Assembly: GCF_036320965.1 (NCBI RefSeq)
Contig: NC_092225.1
Span: forward strand, 79,741,113-79,805,112
Direction of reading: 5' to 3'
From: Panulirus ornatus
Lineage: Eukaryota; Arthropoda; Malacostraca; Decapoda; Palinuridae
Length of the DNA stretch: 64,000 nucleotides
Shown here: piece after piece, positions 38,020-49,895 of the stretch
Layout: every line of letters begins with the position of its first letter
Numbering within the stretch: the stretch's first letter is position 1
Notes under the pieces: model-generated
Seen by the model: the letters and a program-made list of their open reading frames with translations, nothing else
The model's database searches: none
What the model was told of the DNA's origin: nothing
Made by a program: the position numbers and the translations under genes

Positions 38020-38265
38020 TTTCTTTATTACAGAGTTTCCCAAAAATTTAGATACATATATTTTGACTCTAAAAAAATAATTAACATTGTCTACATTTAT
38101 ACTTTATTTGCCCTCTGTTGACTTGCTAGTAAGTTAAAATTCCCACCCCTTAGTTTTGTATCTCAGAAATTTGGAATTTAAATATGTGACCCGTTCTAGG
38201 TCATTAAAAATATACTATGAAAAAATTGGGCCAGGCCACCCCTTTTGAAACCCATTTTAATTTAA
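38020..38265 (-). mobile_element. CR1-like RT fragment
   Basis: Matches 44730-44985 once indels are allowed: GAGTTTCCCAAAAATTTAG, CCCTTAGTTTTGTATCTCAG and AGGTCATTAAAAATATACTATGAAAA then TTGGGCCAGGCCACCCC. In the better copy this encodes GSLLGPILFIIYINDL and the FVDD region on the minus strand. It lies within the low-quality block. Confidence 0.6.
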
Positions 38266-38274
38266 TTTTTTGGG

Positions 38275-39128
38275 TTTAGATATAAAAAGGGGCAAGTATG
38301 AAGTCTGGGGGGAAAGAGAGAGTTGGGGAAAGTATCAGTTGTTTTCGGATATACACCCTGGGGGCTGATTCATTGAGAAACTCAAAGGGGTCTATTTGGT
38401 AAGTGGGAAAAAGAAATTTAAAGGTTTTGAAAAAAGCAAGGTTTTTAGGTACAGAGGGTTGGGGCGTCAATTTATAGTTTAAAAAACCTAGGAGGAAGTG
38501 TTTTAATATCGGGAGGGGATCTGGAGCGGATGAACCTGGAAGGGGAAAGGGTTTATAGGGTGGGGAGGGGGCGAAAATTTGGGGTTGAAAGTGGGAATGG
38601 GGGAATTATTAAAAGAAAAAATGGTTTTTTGAAGGAATGGGGTTCCAAAAATTTGTTGGTTTCGGGGGGGTATGGATAGAGTTGGGGCGAGGGTGGATGG
38701 GGGAAATAAATTTTTTTGGGAATTGTGGTGTGAGGGGGTTTGATCGGTAAGTAAGTAAGGAAAGAAGAGTGTAAAAAAAAAGAGCGTGGTTGGGAGCAGA
38801 AGGGGGGTTTTTTAAAAGGGTTTTGGGACATGGAGAAAATGGTGGGGAAAGATTGACAAGGGGATATATGGTCAGGTGGAGGGAAAGGAAAAGGGGAGCC
38901 CAAATTGGAGGTGGAAAGTGGAGTGAAAAAATTTTTGTGGATGGGGGGTAAAATGCGGAGGGTAAAGGGGGAAGGAAATAGAGTGAATTGGAGCGTTTGG
39001 TATAGGGGTTGACGTGCTTCAGTGGTTTAAAAGGGGCGTGAAGGTTGGGGTAAACATAAAAAGCGGGTTGAAAGGTTTTTATTGTATATTTGGGGGGGGG
39101 GGCCCCGTTTTTTGGGTTTGGGGGAGGG

Positions 39129-39162
<34 letters not shown>
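38275..39162 (+). mobile_element. LINE-A copy 11, indel-ridden 3' part with poly(A)
   Basis: Begins near the GGGGCAAGTATGAAGTCTG (ASMKSV) segment, shows degraded LFADD, NVNKSKV, RYLGVD and C-terminal phrases, and a 3' end with an A-run of about 32 nt (39131-39162). The AAGTATGAAGTCTG variant matches the short-UTR subfamily. No open frame, which I attribute mainly to poor consensus. Confidence 0.75.
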
Positions 39163-39165
<3 letters not shown>

Positions 39166-39384
39166 TGGGGGGGTTGGGCTTTTTTTTTTTTTGGGCCTGG
39201 CCAAACCCCGGGAAAGCGCAGAAATTAAAATTATTTTAAATACATTTTTTTTTTAAAATTTGATTAAGTAAGAGTTTTTCGATTTTGGAAAATTAAAATT
39301 AAAAATGGGTTTTTCTTCCCATTTGAAAATTAAAAAAAATAAAGGCAGGTTTCTTCGGAAATGGTTTTTAATTTGTTTCCAAAA

Positions 39385-42080
39385 AATGGTTTTTCTTTTG
39401 GCAGTTGAGGGAATAATTGGTATACTTTGGGTGTTCAGTGTTGTAAATGGAAATGGTAAAGAGCTTGTGGATTTATGTGCTGAAAAAGGATGAATGATTG
39501 GGAATACCTGGTTTAAAAAGCAGATATACATAAGGATACTTATGTAAGTAGGAGAGAGGGCCCAGAGAGCGTTATTGGTTTAAACGTGTTAATTGACAGG
39601 CGGCGAAAGAGAGACTTTTGGATGTTAATGTGCTGAGAGGTGCAACTGGAGGGATGTTGATCATTATTTGTGAGGCTAAGGTGAAGATTTGTATGGGTTT
39701 CAGAAAAGAAGAGTGAATGTTGGGGTGAAGAGGGTGGTGAGAGTAAGTGAGCTTGGGAAGGAGACTTTTGTGGGAAGTACCAGGAGAGACTGAGTACAGA
39801 ATGGAAAAAGGTGAGAACAATGGAAGTAAGGGGAGTGGGGGAGGAATGGGATGTATTTAGGGAATCAGTGATGGATTGCGCAAAAGATGCTTGTGGCATG
39901 AGAAGAGTGGGAGGTGGGTTGATTAGAAAGGGTAGTGAGTGGTGGGATGAAGAAGTAAGAGTATTAGTGAAAGAGAAGAGAGAGGCATTTGGACGATTTT
40001 TGCAGGGAAAAAATGCAATTGAGTGGGAGATGTATAAAAGAAAGAGACAGGAGGTCAAGAGAAAGGTGCAAGAGGGGAAAAAAGGGCAAATGAGAGTTGG
40101 GGTGAGAGAGTATCATTAAATTTTAGGGAGAATAAAAAGATGTTCTGGAAGGAGGTAAATAAAGTGCGTAAGACAAGGGAGCAAATGGGAACTTCAGTGA
40201 AGGGCGCAAATGGGGAGGTGATAACAAGTAGTGGTGATGTGAGAAGGAAATGGAGTGAGTATTTTGAAGGTTTGTTGAATGTGTTTGATGATAGAGTGGC
40301 AGATATAGGGTGTTTTGGTCGAGGTGGTGTGCAAAGTGAGAGGGTTAGGGAAAATGATTTGGTAAACAGAGAAGAGGTAGTAAAAGCTTTGCGGAAGATG
40401 AAAGCCGGCAAGGCAGCAGGTTTGGATGGTACTGCAGTGGAATTTATTAAAAAAGGGGGTGACTGTATAGTTGACTGGTTGGTAAGGTTATTTAATGTAT
40501 GTATGACTCATGGTGAGGTGCCTGAGGATTGGCGGAATGCGTGCATAGTGCCATTGTACAAAGGCAAAGGGGATAAGAGTGAGTGCTCAAATTACAGAGG
40601 TATAAATTTGTTGAGTATTCCTGGTAAATTATATGGGAGGGTATTGATTGAGAGGGTGAAGGCATGTACAGAGCATCAGATTGGGGAAGAGCAGTGTGGT
40701 TTCAGAAGTGGTAGAGGATGTGTGGATCAGGTGTTTGCTTTGAAGAATGTATGTGAGAAATACTTAGAAAAGCAAATGGATTTGTATGTAGCATTTATGG
40801 ATCTGGAGAAGGCATATGATAGAGTTGATAGTGATGCTCTGTGGAAGGTATTAAGAATATATGGTGTGGGAGGCAAGTTGTTAGAAGCAGTGAAAAGTTT
40901 TTATCGAGGATGTAAGGCATGTGTACGTGTAGGAAGAGAGGAAAGTGATTGGTTCTCAGTGAATGTAGGTTTGCAGCAGGGGTGTGTGATGTCTCCATGG
41001 TTGTTCAATTTGTTTATGGATGGGGTTGTTAGGGAGGTGAATGCAAGAGTTTTGGAAAGAGGGGCAAGTATGAAGTCTGTTGGGGATGAGAGAGCTTGGG
41101 AAGTGAGTCAGTTGTTGTTCGCTGATGATACAGTGCTGGTGGCTGATTCATGTGAGAAACTGCAGAAGCTGGTTACTGAGTTTGGTAAAGTGTGTGGAAG
41201 AAGAAAGTTAAGAGTAAATGTGAATAAGAGCAAGGTTATTAGGTACAGTAGGGTTGAGGGTCAAGTCAATTGGGAGGTGAGTTTGAAAGGAGAAAAACTG
41301 GAGGAAGTGAAGTGTTTTAGATATCTGGGAGTGGATCTGGCAGCGGATGGAACCATGGAAGCGGAAGTGGATCATAGGGTGGGGGAGGGGGCGAAAATTC
41401 TGGGAGCTTAGAAGAATGTGTGGAAGTCGAGAACATTATCTTGGAAAGCAAAAATGGGTATGTTTGAAGGAATAGTGGTTCCAACAATGTTGTATGGTTG
41501 CGAGGCGTGGGCTATGGATAGAGTTGTGCGCAGGAGGATGGATGTGCTGGAAATGAGATGTTTGAGGACAATGTGTGGTGTGAGGTGGTTTGATCGAGTA
41601 AGTAACGTAAGGGTAAGAGAGATGTGTGGAAATAAAAAGAGCGTGGTTGAGAGAGCAGAAGAGGGTGTTTTGAAATGGTTTGGGCACATGGAGAGAATGA
41701 GTGAGGAAAGATTGACCAAGAGGATATATGTGTCGGAGGTGGAGGGAACGAGGAGAAGAGGGAGACCAAATTGGAGGTGGAAAGATGGAGTGAAAAAGAT
41801 TTTGTGTGATCGGGGCCTGAACATGCAGGAGGGTGAAAGGAGGGCAAGGAATAGAGTGAATTGGAGCGATGTGGTATACCTGGGTTGACGTGCTGTCAGT
41901 GGATTGAATCAAGGCATGTGAAGCGTCTGGGGTAAACCATGGAAAGCTGTGTAGGTATGTATATTTGCGTGTGTGGACGTATGTATATACATGTGTATGG
42001 GGGTGGGTTGGGCCATTTCTTTCGTCTGTTTCCTTGCGCTACCTCGCAAACGCGGGAGACATCGGGGGGGAAAAAAAAAA
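39385..42080 (+). mobile_element. LINE-A copy 12 (endonuclease midpoint to tail)
   Basis: Starts in the endonuclease at the VEGIIG segment; its first 400 bp are indel-ridden. A frame from 40140 to 41411 is open over the linker and RT (KAGKAAGLDGTAVEFIKK; FMDLEKAYDRVDSDALWKV; FADDTVLVAD). The conserved RQGC reads QQGC. GGGAGCTTAG at about 41401-41410, where others have GGGAGCCTTG, breaks the frame before the C-terminal domain, which then reads open from 41418 to 41888. The 3'UTR is short type and the tail runs into A11. Sequence variants tie it closely to copy 8. Confidence 0.92.
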
Positions 42081-42082
42081 AA

Positions 42083-43630
42083 GTTTGTTGAGTATTTCTG
42101 GGAAATTATGGGAGGGTATTGATTGAGAGCATCAGATTGGGGAAGAGCAGTGTGGTTTCAGAAGTGGTAGAGGATGTGTGGATCAGGTGTTTGCTTTGAA
42201 GAATGTATGTGAGAAATACTTTGAAAAGCAAATGGATTTGTATGTAGCATTTATGGATCTGGAGAAGGCATATGATAAGAGTTGATAAAGATGCTCTGCG
42301 GAAGGTATTAAGAATATATGGTGAGGGAGGCAAGTTGTTCGAAGCAGTGAAAAGTTTTTTCAAGGATGTAAAGCATGTGTACGAGTAGAAAGACAGGGAA
42401 GTGATTGGTTCTCAGTGAATGTCGGTCTGCGGCAGGGGTGTGTGATGTCTCCATGGTTGTTCAATTTGTTTATGGATGGGGTAGTTAGGGAGGTGAATGC
42501 AAGAGTTTTGGAAAGAGGGGCAAGTATGCAGTTTGTTCTGGATGAGAGAGCTTGGGAAGTGAGTCAGTTGTTGTTCGCTGATGATACAGTGCTGGTGGCT
42601 GATTCATGTGAGAAACTGCAGAAACTGGTGACTGAATTTGGTAAAGTGTGTGAAAGAAGAAAGCTGAGAGTAAATGTGAATAAGGGCAAGGTTATTGGGT
42701 ACAGTAGGGTTGAGGGACAAGGCAACTGGGAGGTAAGTTTGAATGGAGAAAAACTGGAGGAAGCGAAGTGTTTTAGAAATCTGGGAGTGGATTTGGCAGC
42801 GGATGGAACCATGGAAGTGGAAGTGAGTCATAGGGTGGGGGAGGGATCGAAAGTTATGGGAGTGTTGAAAAATGTGTGGAAGGCGAGAACATTATCTCGG
42901 AGAGCAAAAATGGGTATGTTTGAAGGAATAATGGTTCCGACAATGTTATATGGTTGTGAGGCGTGGGCTATAGATAGAGTTGTGCAGAGGAGGGTGGATG
43001 TGTTGGAAATGAGATACTTGAGGACAATATGTGGTGTGAGGTGGTTTGACCAAGCAAGTAATGAAAGGGTAAGAGAGATGTAAGGTAATAAAAAGAGTGT
43101 GGTTGAGAGAGCAGAGGAGGGTGTTTTGAAATGGTTTGGTCACATGGAGAGAATGAGTGAGGAAAGATTGACCAAGAGGATATATGTGTCAGAGGTGGAG
43201 GGAACAAGGAGAAGTGGGAGACCAAATTGGAGGTGGAAAGATGGAATGAAAAGGATTTAGAGTGATCGGAGCCTGAACATACAGGAGGGTGAAAGGCGTG
43301 CAAGGAAGAGAGTGAATTGGAACGATGTGGTATACCGGGTCGACATGCTGTCAATGGATTGAAGCAGGGCATGTGTAGCGTCTGGGGTAAACCATGGAAA
43401 GTTCTGTGGGGCCTGGATGTCGAAAGGGAGCTATGGTTTAGGTGCATTATACATGACAGCTGGAGACTGAGTGTGAACGAATGTAGCCCTTGTTGTCTTT
43501 TCCTAGTGCTACCTTGTGCACATGCAGGGGGATGGGGTTGTCATTTCATGTGTGGCGGGGTGGCGACGGGAAAGAATAAGGGCAGAGAGTATGAATTATG
43601 TACACATGTATATACGTATACCTGTGTGTG

Positions 43631-43683
<53 letters not shown>

Positions 43684-43820
43684 ACGTTGAAATGTATAGG
43701 TATGTATATGTGCGTGTGTGGACGTGTATGTATACACACGTGTATGTGGGTGGGTTGGGCCATTCTTTCATCTGTTTCCTTGCGCTACCTCACTAATGCG
43801 GGAGACTGCAACAAAGTATA
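42083..43820 (+). mobile_element. LINE-A copy 13, RT-to-3' end, directly after copy 12
   Basis: Begins at AGTTTGTTGAGTATTTCTGG (the SLLSIPG segment) immediately after the A-run of copy 12, so the two lie head to tail. It is missing about 30 bp near the start (VLIERVKACTE region) and has frameshifts near 42275 and 42360. Open from 42415 to 43083 (RQGCVMSPWLFNLFMD; FADDTVLVAD), then stopped by TGTGG to TAAGG. The long-type 3'UTR includes a (TA)n tract (about 43638-43679). Confidence 0.9.
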
Positions 43821-43856
43821 GATGAATAAATATAATATTCTTCTAATATGTGAATG

Positions 43857-44345
43857 TCAAGTTTTGTCCAACTGGTACTTCGAATTTCGTGTCTAATAAT
43901 TTAAAAATTTGCTCACCAGTAATATGGGATCAAGAATTTGTTGTCATTCATTTCATACTCTAAATTCATCGCTAATCTAATCAAACTGTGATAGGTGTTT
44001 GACAAACTCATATATTTTGCAAGAGCTGATTAAGTTTGTGTCACTGGTGAGGATAAGATCAAGAATGTTTTTATCTCTAATTGGTTTTTTAATCAACTTT
44101 TCTAGTAAAGCGTCCTCAATCAGTTTCGTTAGTCTCGTTACCTCTTGGTCACCTGTTAACGTGTTCCAGTTTATGTTTGCATAGTTGAAGTCTCCTAGTA
44201 TTATAACCCCTATACTGTTTACTATAGTTTTAATTTCACTGTATAACATCTTATCTTCATCTTGCTTTTGCTTGGATCTGTTAATAACACTGAGTTGTAG
44301 TTTACTTTTGACCTTGTTGGTAATGTCATTATAAAGAGGAAACAC
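43857..44345 (-). mobile_element. CR1-like endonuclease fragment, second copy
   Basis: The minus-strand frame (44420-43977) reads KMLYSEIKTIVNSIGVIILG, then DFNYANINWNTLTGDQE and FLDLILTSD-like sequence (KNILDLILTSDTN). This is the GDFN and LDLILT part of a CR1/Jockey AP endonuclease. It duplicates, with moderate divergence, the segment at about 46060-46540 in the same orientation. Confidence 0.75.
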
Positions 44346-44649
44346 TTCATGGATCAAGAAGGCAATCAAGAGAATAAAGACGCATTGAAAAAATCTGAGA
44401 AATACAGTTTTTGAGTACAAACTGAAATACAGTTTAGTGGAAGCAATTCTAGAGATACTAGAGGCTATTTAGTGGGAGGAAAGGACTACAGTGGGCTGGG
44501 AATTGCTGAAGCAATGTTGACAGCCATTCAGATGGAGTAAGGTACAAAGATACACACATAATATATAGAATATATAGTGTAGAAGAATCAATATCAACAG
44601 CTGTTCTGTTACAGAGAAGGACTAACACACATTTTGAGGCTAAGGTGCA

Positions 44650-46745
44650 AGGAAGTTCAGAATAAGTAATTTTGGCAGATTATAACAACTCCAAAGTCTT
44701 TTTTTCATTTTCTTTAGTTAGAGAGTTTCCAAATAGTTTGCAGTCATAGCATACATCCTTGTCTCCTAAGTGCATAACTTTCCACTTGTCTACATTAAAC
44801 TTCAGATGCCATCCATCTAGTAAGTTAAGATCTCTCTGAATCATTTCTCAGTCCCGCTAGTTTACAGCTCTACCTCCTAGTTTAGTATCATCAACAAATC
44901 TGGAGATCTTATATATGAGACCGAGTCCTAGGTCATTAATATATATTATGAAAAGAATTGGGCCTAGGAGCGACCCCTGTGGCACACCTCTCTTTACATC
45001 TAGCCAATCTGAGGCTTCACCACTTAATACTACATGCTGCTTTCTTTTTGTAAGCCAGTCTCTGATCCATGTACAGAGTTCTTTACCGATTCCATGTGCT
45101 TTGAGTTTAAGTAAAGGTCTCTTGTGAGGTACTTTAACAAAAGCCTTTTGGAAATCTAAATATGCTACATCAGGTGGTATTTTTTCATCCTAATTCTGAT
45201 AACATAAAGAATTCCAGCAAATTTGTAAGGAAGGATCTTCTATTGCATTAACCATGTTGGTTATCCGATACAGTTTTGTGATTTAAAGTGACAATTCTAT
45301 CTCGAACTATTTTTTCCATCATTTTACCTAACACTGACGTATGGGTAATTGGGCAGTAGTTTGGGGAACACTTATTGTCTCCTTTTTTATATACAGGAGT
45401 AACATTTGCTTGTTTCCAGGCAACTGTCACCTCACCATCTGATAGAGATTTGTTAAATATTTTTGATATTGGGTATATCAGCTGTCTCCTGACCTTTAAA
45501 ATTCTTGGAACAAAGTTATCTGGGCCAATGAATTTGTTAGGATTTAACTGGTCACAAACTCAAGTACTTCAGAGCTCTTTATTTCTCAAACCTTCAACTC
45601 TTCTTCATCAGATCCTTGAAACATTTTCACTGTTTGCAGCATTCAAAATGTTTCTTCAATTGTGTATATGGAGTTAAAAGAATAATTTAGTATGGTAGCC
45701 ATATTCGTTTTGTAACAGTCCAATTTCTTCTTTTACTGTCTTTCTTTGTCATGTATATTTGAAAAATTCCTTAAGATTATTCTTAGCTTTCAAGAGAATT
45801 CTTTTTACTTCCTTGTGTTTGCTCTGTCTTATGGCCTTCTTACACTCTCCTGGATTATGATTAATTCCTGGCAATTTTCATCAGTTCCCATTGATTTGAA
45901 TTTCTTATATGTCTTTTTCTTTTCACAAATTAGCCATTCTATTCATCCATGATGGTTTTGAAATATTGCAAGTTATCTTCAAATTTGTGGAATATGTTTA
46001 TTTCCAATCTTGAGTTGTGTGTTTTCAGAATTATTCCATATTTCCTCTACTTTGTGAACGTCATGTTTTGTCCAACTGGTACTAAGAATTTTGCATCTAA
46101 TGTTTTCAAAAGTTGCTCACCTGTAATCTAGGACTGAGAGTTTGTTGTCATTTATTTAATACTCTAAATTCATCTCTAATCTAATCAAACTGTGATCACT
46201 ATTTGACAAACTCACCTGTTTTGCAAGAGCTGATACATTTGCATCACTGGTGAGGACAAGATCAAGAAAGTTTTTACCTTTAGTTGGTTTTTTAATTAAC
46301 TCTTCTAGAAAAGCATCTTCAATCAGTTTCATGTCTTGTTCTCTCTTGGTCACCTGTTAAAGAGCTCCAGTTCATGTTTACTGATGAAGTCTCCTAGTAT
46401 TACAATCTCTTTACTGTTTCCTAGTTTTGATTTCACTGTATAGCATCTTACTGTTGTCTTCTTTTTGCTTAGGAGGTCTATAAATAATGCCGAGACCTAG
46501 TTTATTTTTGACCTTGTCAGTAACTGACAATATAAAGTTATAAGTGTATGAGCCTCCTTTACTTATTTTAATAGCACTTACATTGTTATCAATGTATATC
46601 CAAACTCCACCACCTACTCTTTATAATTGTAAATAGTGAGCATCCAGGTACTACTAAACTGACGATTAAGTATTTATTCTCAGAGTTTACCCATGTGTCT
46701 GAAACTGCTAAATTGTTCGGTTTCAAAGATAAGATCTCACCTGTA
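44650..46745 (-). mobile_element. CR1/Jockey-like LINE, endonuclease plus RT, degenerate
   Basis: In minus-strand order: endonuclease start (NNLAVSDTWVNSENKYLIVS near 46740-46670; GCSLFT), endonuclease end (KNFLDLVLTSDANVSAL, SNSDHSLIRLEMN, 46353-46156), linker, RT fingers (WKQANVTPVYKKGDNKCSPN near 45420-45365), palm motif A (YLDFQKAF near 45165), GVPQGSLLGPILFIIYINDL (about 44990-44930), FVDDTKLGG (near 44895; FADD changed to FVDD) and a LFGNSLTKENEKK-like end near 44700. Numerous stops. A single-copy fossil with domain order intact. Confidence 0.8.
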
Positions 46746-48010
46746 TGGTCCAGATGGGTCCATGATAGCAAGAAAGGAAAGAGAAAGTAAAGGAGGGGTA
46801 AGACTAGTCCTCTTAATAAAAAAGTAACCTTGAATTTCAAAAAATGGTGGAAGATGGTCCATTCAGACAGCTCATAACGGGAAGAGTAACTACAGGAAGG
46901 AAGTACATAGGGGTGTTAATATTACATAACTTTCTAAAGATTTACGATAATTCAGAACAAATATTCAACAATTACAACAAAAGGAACAGTCAGGATCGTA
47001 CATAAAACAGTGAAACACTCACTTCTTACAGATGGTACTGATAATGGGGGATTTCTGTTACAAAAAGACAGATTTAGGCAATTTGGATTCTCTTTGTATC
47101 AGGAGTCATGGAGACAAAAGTTTATTATTGAGTGTAAACAGGAAAATTTCCAATACCAACATGTCAGGGAGCACACTAAGATGAGAGGGACTGATTGCTA
47201 CATATTATCCCCACATACACTAACATGGATAATGAGATTATACATGATATACTAATTGCAAGAAATGATCATCTAATGCTCAAGGATGACTGTGGAAAAC
47301 AAGGACAATAAAAGAAACGAGGCAAGACAAAACATAAAGAGGAAATATAATTGCAGAAACTACACAAATCTCAATAACTGCTATGGTAACAGAGATTGGG
47401 ATATTGAATTCAGAAACTAGGAACCAGGGTTTTGTGGTAAGAAATTCTGTGAAATTTACAATGAAGGGATAGAGATGGGTAACTCAAGCCTTAAATACAG
47501 AAGGAATGGTAAGAAAGAAGAAAGAATGGTTTGACAGGTGTCAAAAAGCAAAGGAACTTCAAGATATAGATGGCACTCCAGCCAGCCAGTATTTGCAAAG
47601 TATATGGGAGAACAGAATGTGTACAGAAGGATAAAATAGGAAGAACAAAGAAGCAGCTAATCAGGCTACGAGGTTTAGAGAAAAGACTGTAACGATGATA
47701 TAAGGGTAAGTAAGGAACTGAATAACAAGTTCAAAATGTTTTCACAGTGGAAGACACTATAGCCCCAACACCACTGAGATGGAATGGAAAGGAAGTTTTG
47801 GAAATCACAGATATATCTTATTGAAAAAAAAAAAAAAATTAACAAGATACTAAAAGGACTTGATCAATACATAGTGCTGATGAAATTTCCCCATACATGC
47901 TGAAGTTGTGGGTAGATACACTAGAAAAACAGCCTGAATTACTGATCAATAAGTCACTGGAGAGAGGAAAAGTGCCAAGAGAACAGAAATGGGCAAACAT
48001 CGTCTTTATA
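46746..48010 (+). mobile_element. CR1-like LINE, plus strand, 5' part (nested, interrupted)
   Basis: Broken frames give GGVRLVLLIKK-like and FKKWWKMVHS endonuclease sequence near 46795-46870, QHVREHTKMRGTD (about 47157-47195), a KWFDRCQKAKELQDIDG linker (about 47525-47570), and RT finger remains: ILKGLDQYIVLMKFPH, then LINKSLERGKVPREQKWANI (about 47845-48003). This order matches shrimp-type CR1 elements. The copy is interrupted at about 48011 by a LINE-C fragment and resumes at about 48387. It lies head to head with the minus-strand CR1-like copy. Confidence 0.7.
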
Positions 48011-48386
48011 TGAATGAGAAAGGAGACCAGTAGCTGGTGAAAGGGAATGAATTGTGGAGTGGTAGAAAGGTTAAATGTAATACTTTGAGGTGGTTTGGGC
48101 ATATGGAAAGAATGCAAGACTGGGAGTTTACAAGGAAAGCATATGATAGTACAATTAAAGAGGTGGGTGTAAGTGGAAGACCACTTGTGACAGGCAAATA
48201 GGGTGGAGAAATACTAAAGGGAGAGAAATAGTGGGAGAATGCATGGAATGGAATATGTGAGAGAGGCTTGTACAGACAGGAATAAGGGGAGACTCTTTTG
48301 CTGTGGCCACCCCTTGATGCAAGTTCCCAGAGGGAATGGCCATCAGAGATATACATAGATACAGATAGATAGTAGCCAGTGATGGA
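48011..48386 (+). mobile_element. LINE-C 3' end inserted inside the CR1-like LINE
   Basis: Reads FGHMERMQDWEFTRKAYDS then KEVGVSGRPLVTG, a C-terminal domain paralogous to LINE-A's (FGHMERMSEERLTKR), followed by a WNGICERG and LLWPPLDASSQRE region and a tail of ACATAGATACAGATAGATAG. Its 3' half matches 16488-16696. Removing it rejoins the CR1-like reading across AGACCAG-TAG-CCAGTGATGG in frame. Confidence 0.7.
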
Positions 48387-49384
48387 CAACAGACTGGTCT
48401 CGTTAATGAGCATGAAGTGTAAGATTAAAAAACAAACAAAAAAATACCAGAAAGCAAGTGGTCGACTTTTTATGGCACAAAAATTACATATGTGAGAGAC
48501 AGCAAGGTTTAGGGAAAAAGTCATGTGTAACTTATCTCTAGAATTCTATATGAGTTCAGTCCTACACAAAAGGGAAAGCTAGGTAGATTTTTCATATCTG
48601 GACTGCCTGAAAGCACTTGACAGTGTACCGCTTGGAAGGATAATCAAAAGCCAGGATCACAAAGCAAGACTATAGGGGGATACTCCTTCAGTGGACAGAT
48701 TATCTCAGTGGAAGTGAATGAAAGGTGCATGTTACAGGAGTCTTTTCCAGACAGGTTGTGATGACCAGTGGAGAGCCACAGGGTCTGGTTCTGGGACCAA
48801 TCCTCTTCTTGATCTATATAAATGACTTGCCTGAAGGTATATGCTCCTATCTGAATATGCTTGCTCATGATGCAAAGGTCTTCATAGTAGTGAAAAGCAA
48901 GGAGGAATGCATCAGCTAATAAGGGGACCAAAACAGATGAAATTCAAACCAAACAAATGTAAAATAATGATAATGAAAGGAAGTGAAAGATGGCCTCAAT
49001 ATAAATATGATCTAGCAGATCAGGTTCAGGACTGTGTGTGTGAGAAGTACTTGGGAGTCAACATGGTTCCTACCCTGCTGCCTGAGTCCCACATCAGAAG
49101 AAGATTAAGAAGTACTATACACCGACAAATACCAGAATAGTCTTCAAATATATGGATAAGGAGCACAAAGAACTAACAAAGAAGACCCAGAAGAGGACAA
49201 CAAGGATGGTACCAGAATTAAGAGAGCTAAGTTACTGGGAAAGGGTAGAGGCTTTGAATTTATCCATCTTGGAAGTGGATTAATGACATGGACATTGAAC
49301 AGATCTTCCAGAGATGTAAAGACAGAGCAAACAGAAGACATACCATGAAATCAAGAAACATGTTAAAAAAGGATAAAGTGTGAT
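48387..49384 (+). mobile_element. CR1-like LINE, plus strand, 3' part
   Basis: Continues the element ending at 48010: PVMDNRLVSLMS fingers, a degraded QQGLGKKSCVTN region, SYLDCLKALDSVPLGRI (motif A region with D changed to C; YLDFxKAFDxVP in intact elements), then from 48725 [35 protein letters not shown] (FADD decayed to LAHD), KPNKCKIMIM, YLGV, and finally RTTRMVPELRELSYWERV (about 49196-49251). Dead copy with typical CR1 motif order. Confidence 0.75.
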
Positions 49385-49895
49385 AGAGTCAATGAATATG
49401 AGAATTGGGTGAAATCTATTACAGTTCCTTTATTCTCTAAGGAAAAGGTGCTTAGGGTGCATGAGCAATTAAAGAGAAATAAGTCTGTTAACTATACCAG
49501 AAAAAGTGTATTCAAGAATGTTGGCTGATAGTGATGGAAATGACTGAATCCAGAATAAGTGAGCAAGGAGTTCTGGGAAAGATAGGGGATGTGTGGATTA
49601 GACTTCTTGCAGTGATAATGATAATAGAAAAGTATTTGGTGAAAGGCATGAAGCTATTTCTAGCTTTCATGGATGGAGAACAAGCATATGACAGAGTCAA
49701 TTGAAATGTGTTACTAGATATAATAAGGATATATGGGGTAGGGGTACCACTGCTGGATGGCATGAAAGCCTTCTATAGAGGAGCAAATTCATGTGTAAGA
49801 GAGGATGGAGAGTCGAGGGAAAGTTTCGGTGTAAATATGGGTGTGAGGCAAGGGTGTGTGATGTCACAATGGTTTTCTAATCCCTGGGATAGGAA
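49385..49895 (+). mobile_element. LINE-C reverse transcriptase fragment
   Basis: Second RTE-like family. Frames give VPLFSKEK and SVNYTRKSV (the IVPLYKGKG and NYRGISLLSIPGK counterparts), a degraded GCVDQ region, then AFMDGEQAYDRVN-like sequence near 49670 (motif A), and from 49708 LLDIIRIYGVGVPLLDGMKA, FYRGANSCV, FGVNMGVRQGCVMSQWF. It is clearly paralogous to LINE-A (IYGVGGKLLEAVKSFYRG). It stops at NPWD, where repeat D begins. Confidence 0.75.

Larger units (their letters stand above)
32870..39800. other. Block of apparently poor consensus sequence
   Basis: Dense one- to three-base indels and inflated homopolymers (runs of A, T, G and C) affect LINE copies and unique DNA alike. The change in quality falls inside single LINE copies: copy 9 is clean up to about 32.87 kb and garbled after, and copy 13 is garbled from 39.39 to about 39.8 kb and clean after. 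That pattern points to unpolished long-read sequence, not biological decay. Between 34160 and 38020 I see no gene, only homopolymer-rich DNA and one short repeat (35075-35345). Confidence 0.75.
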
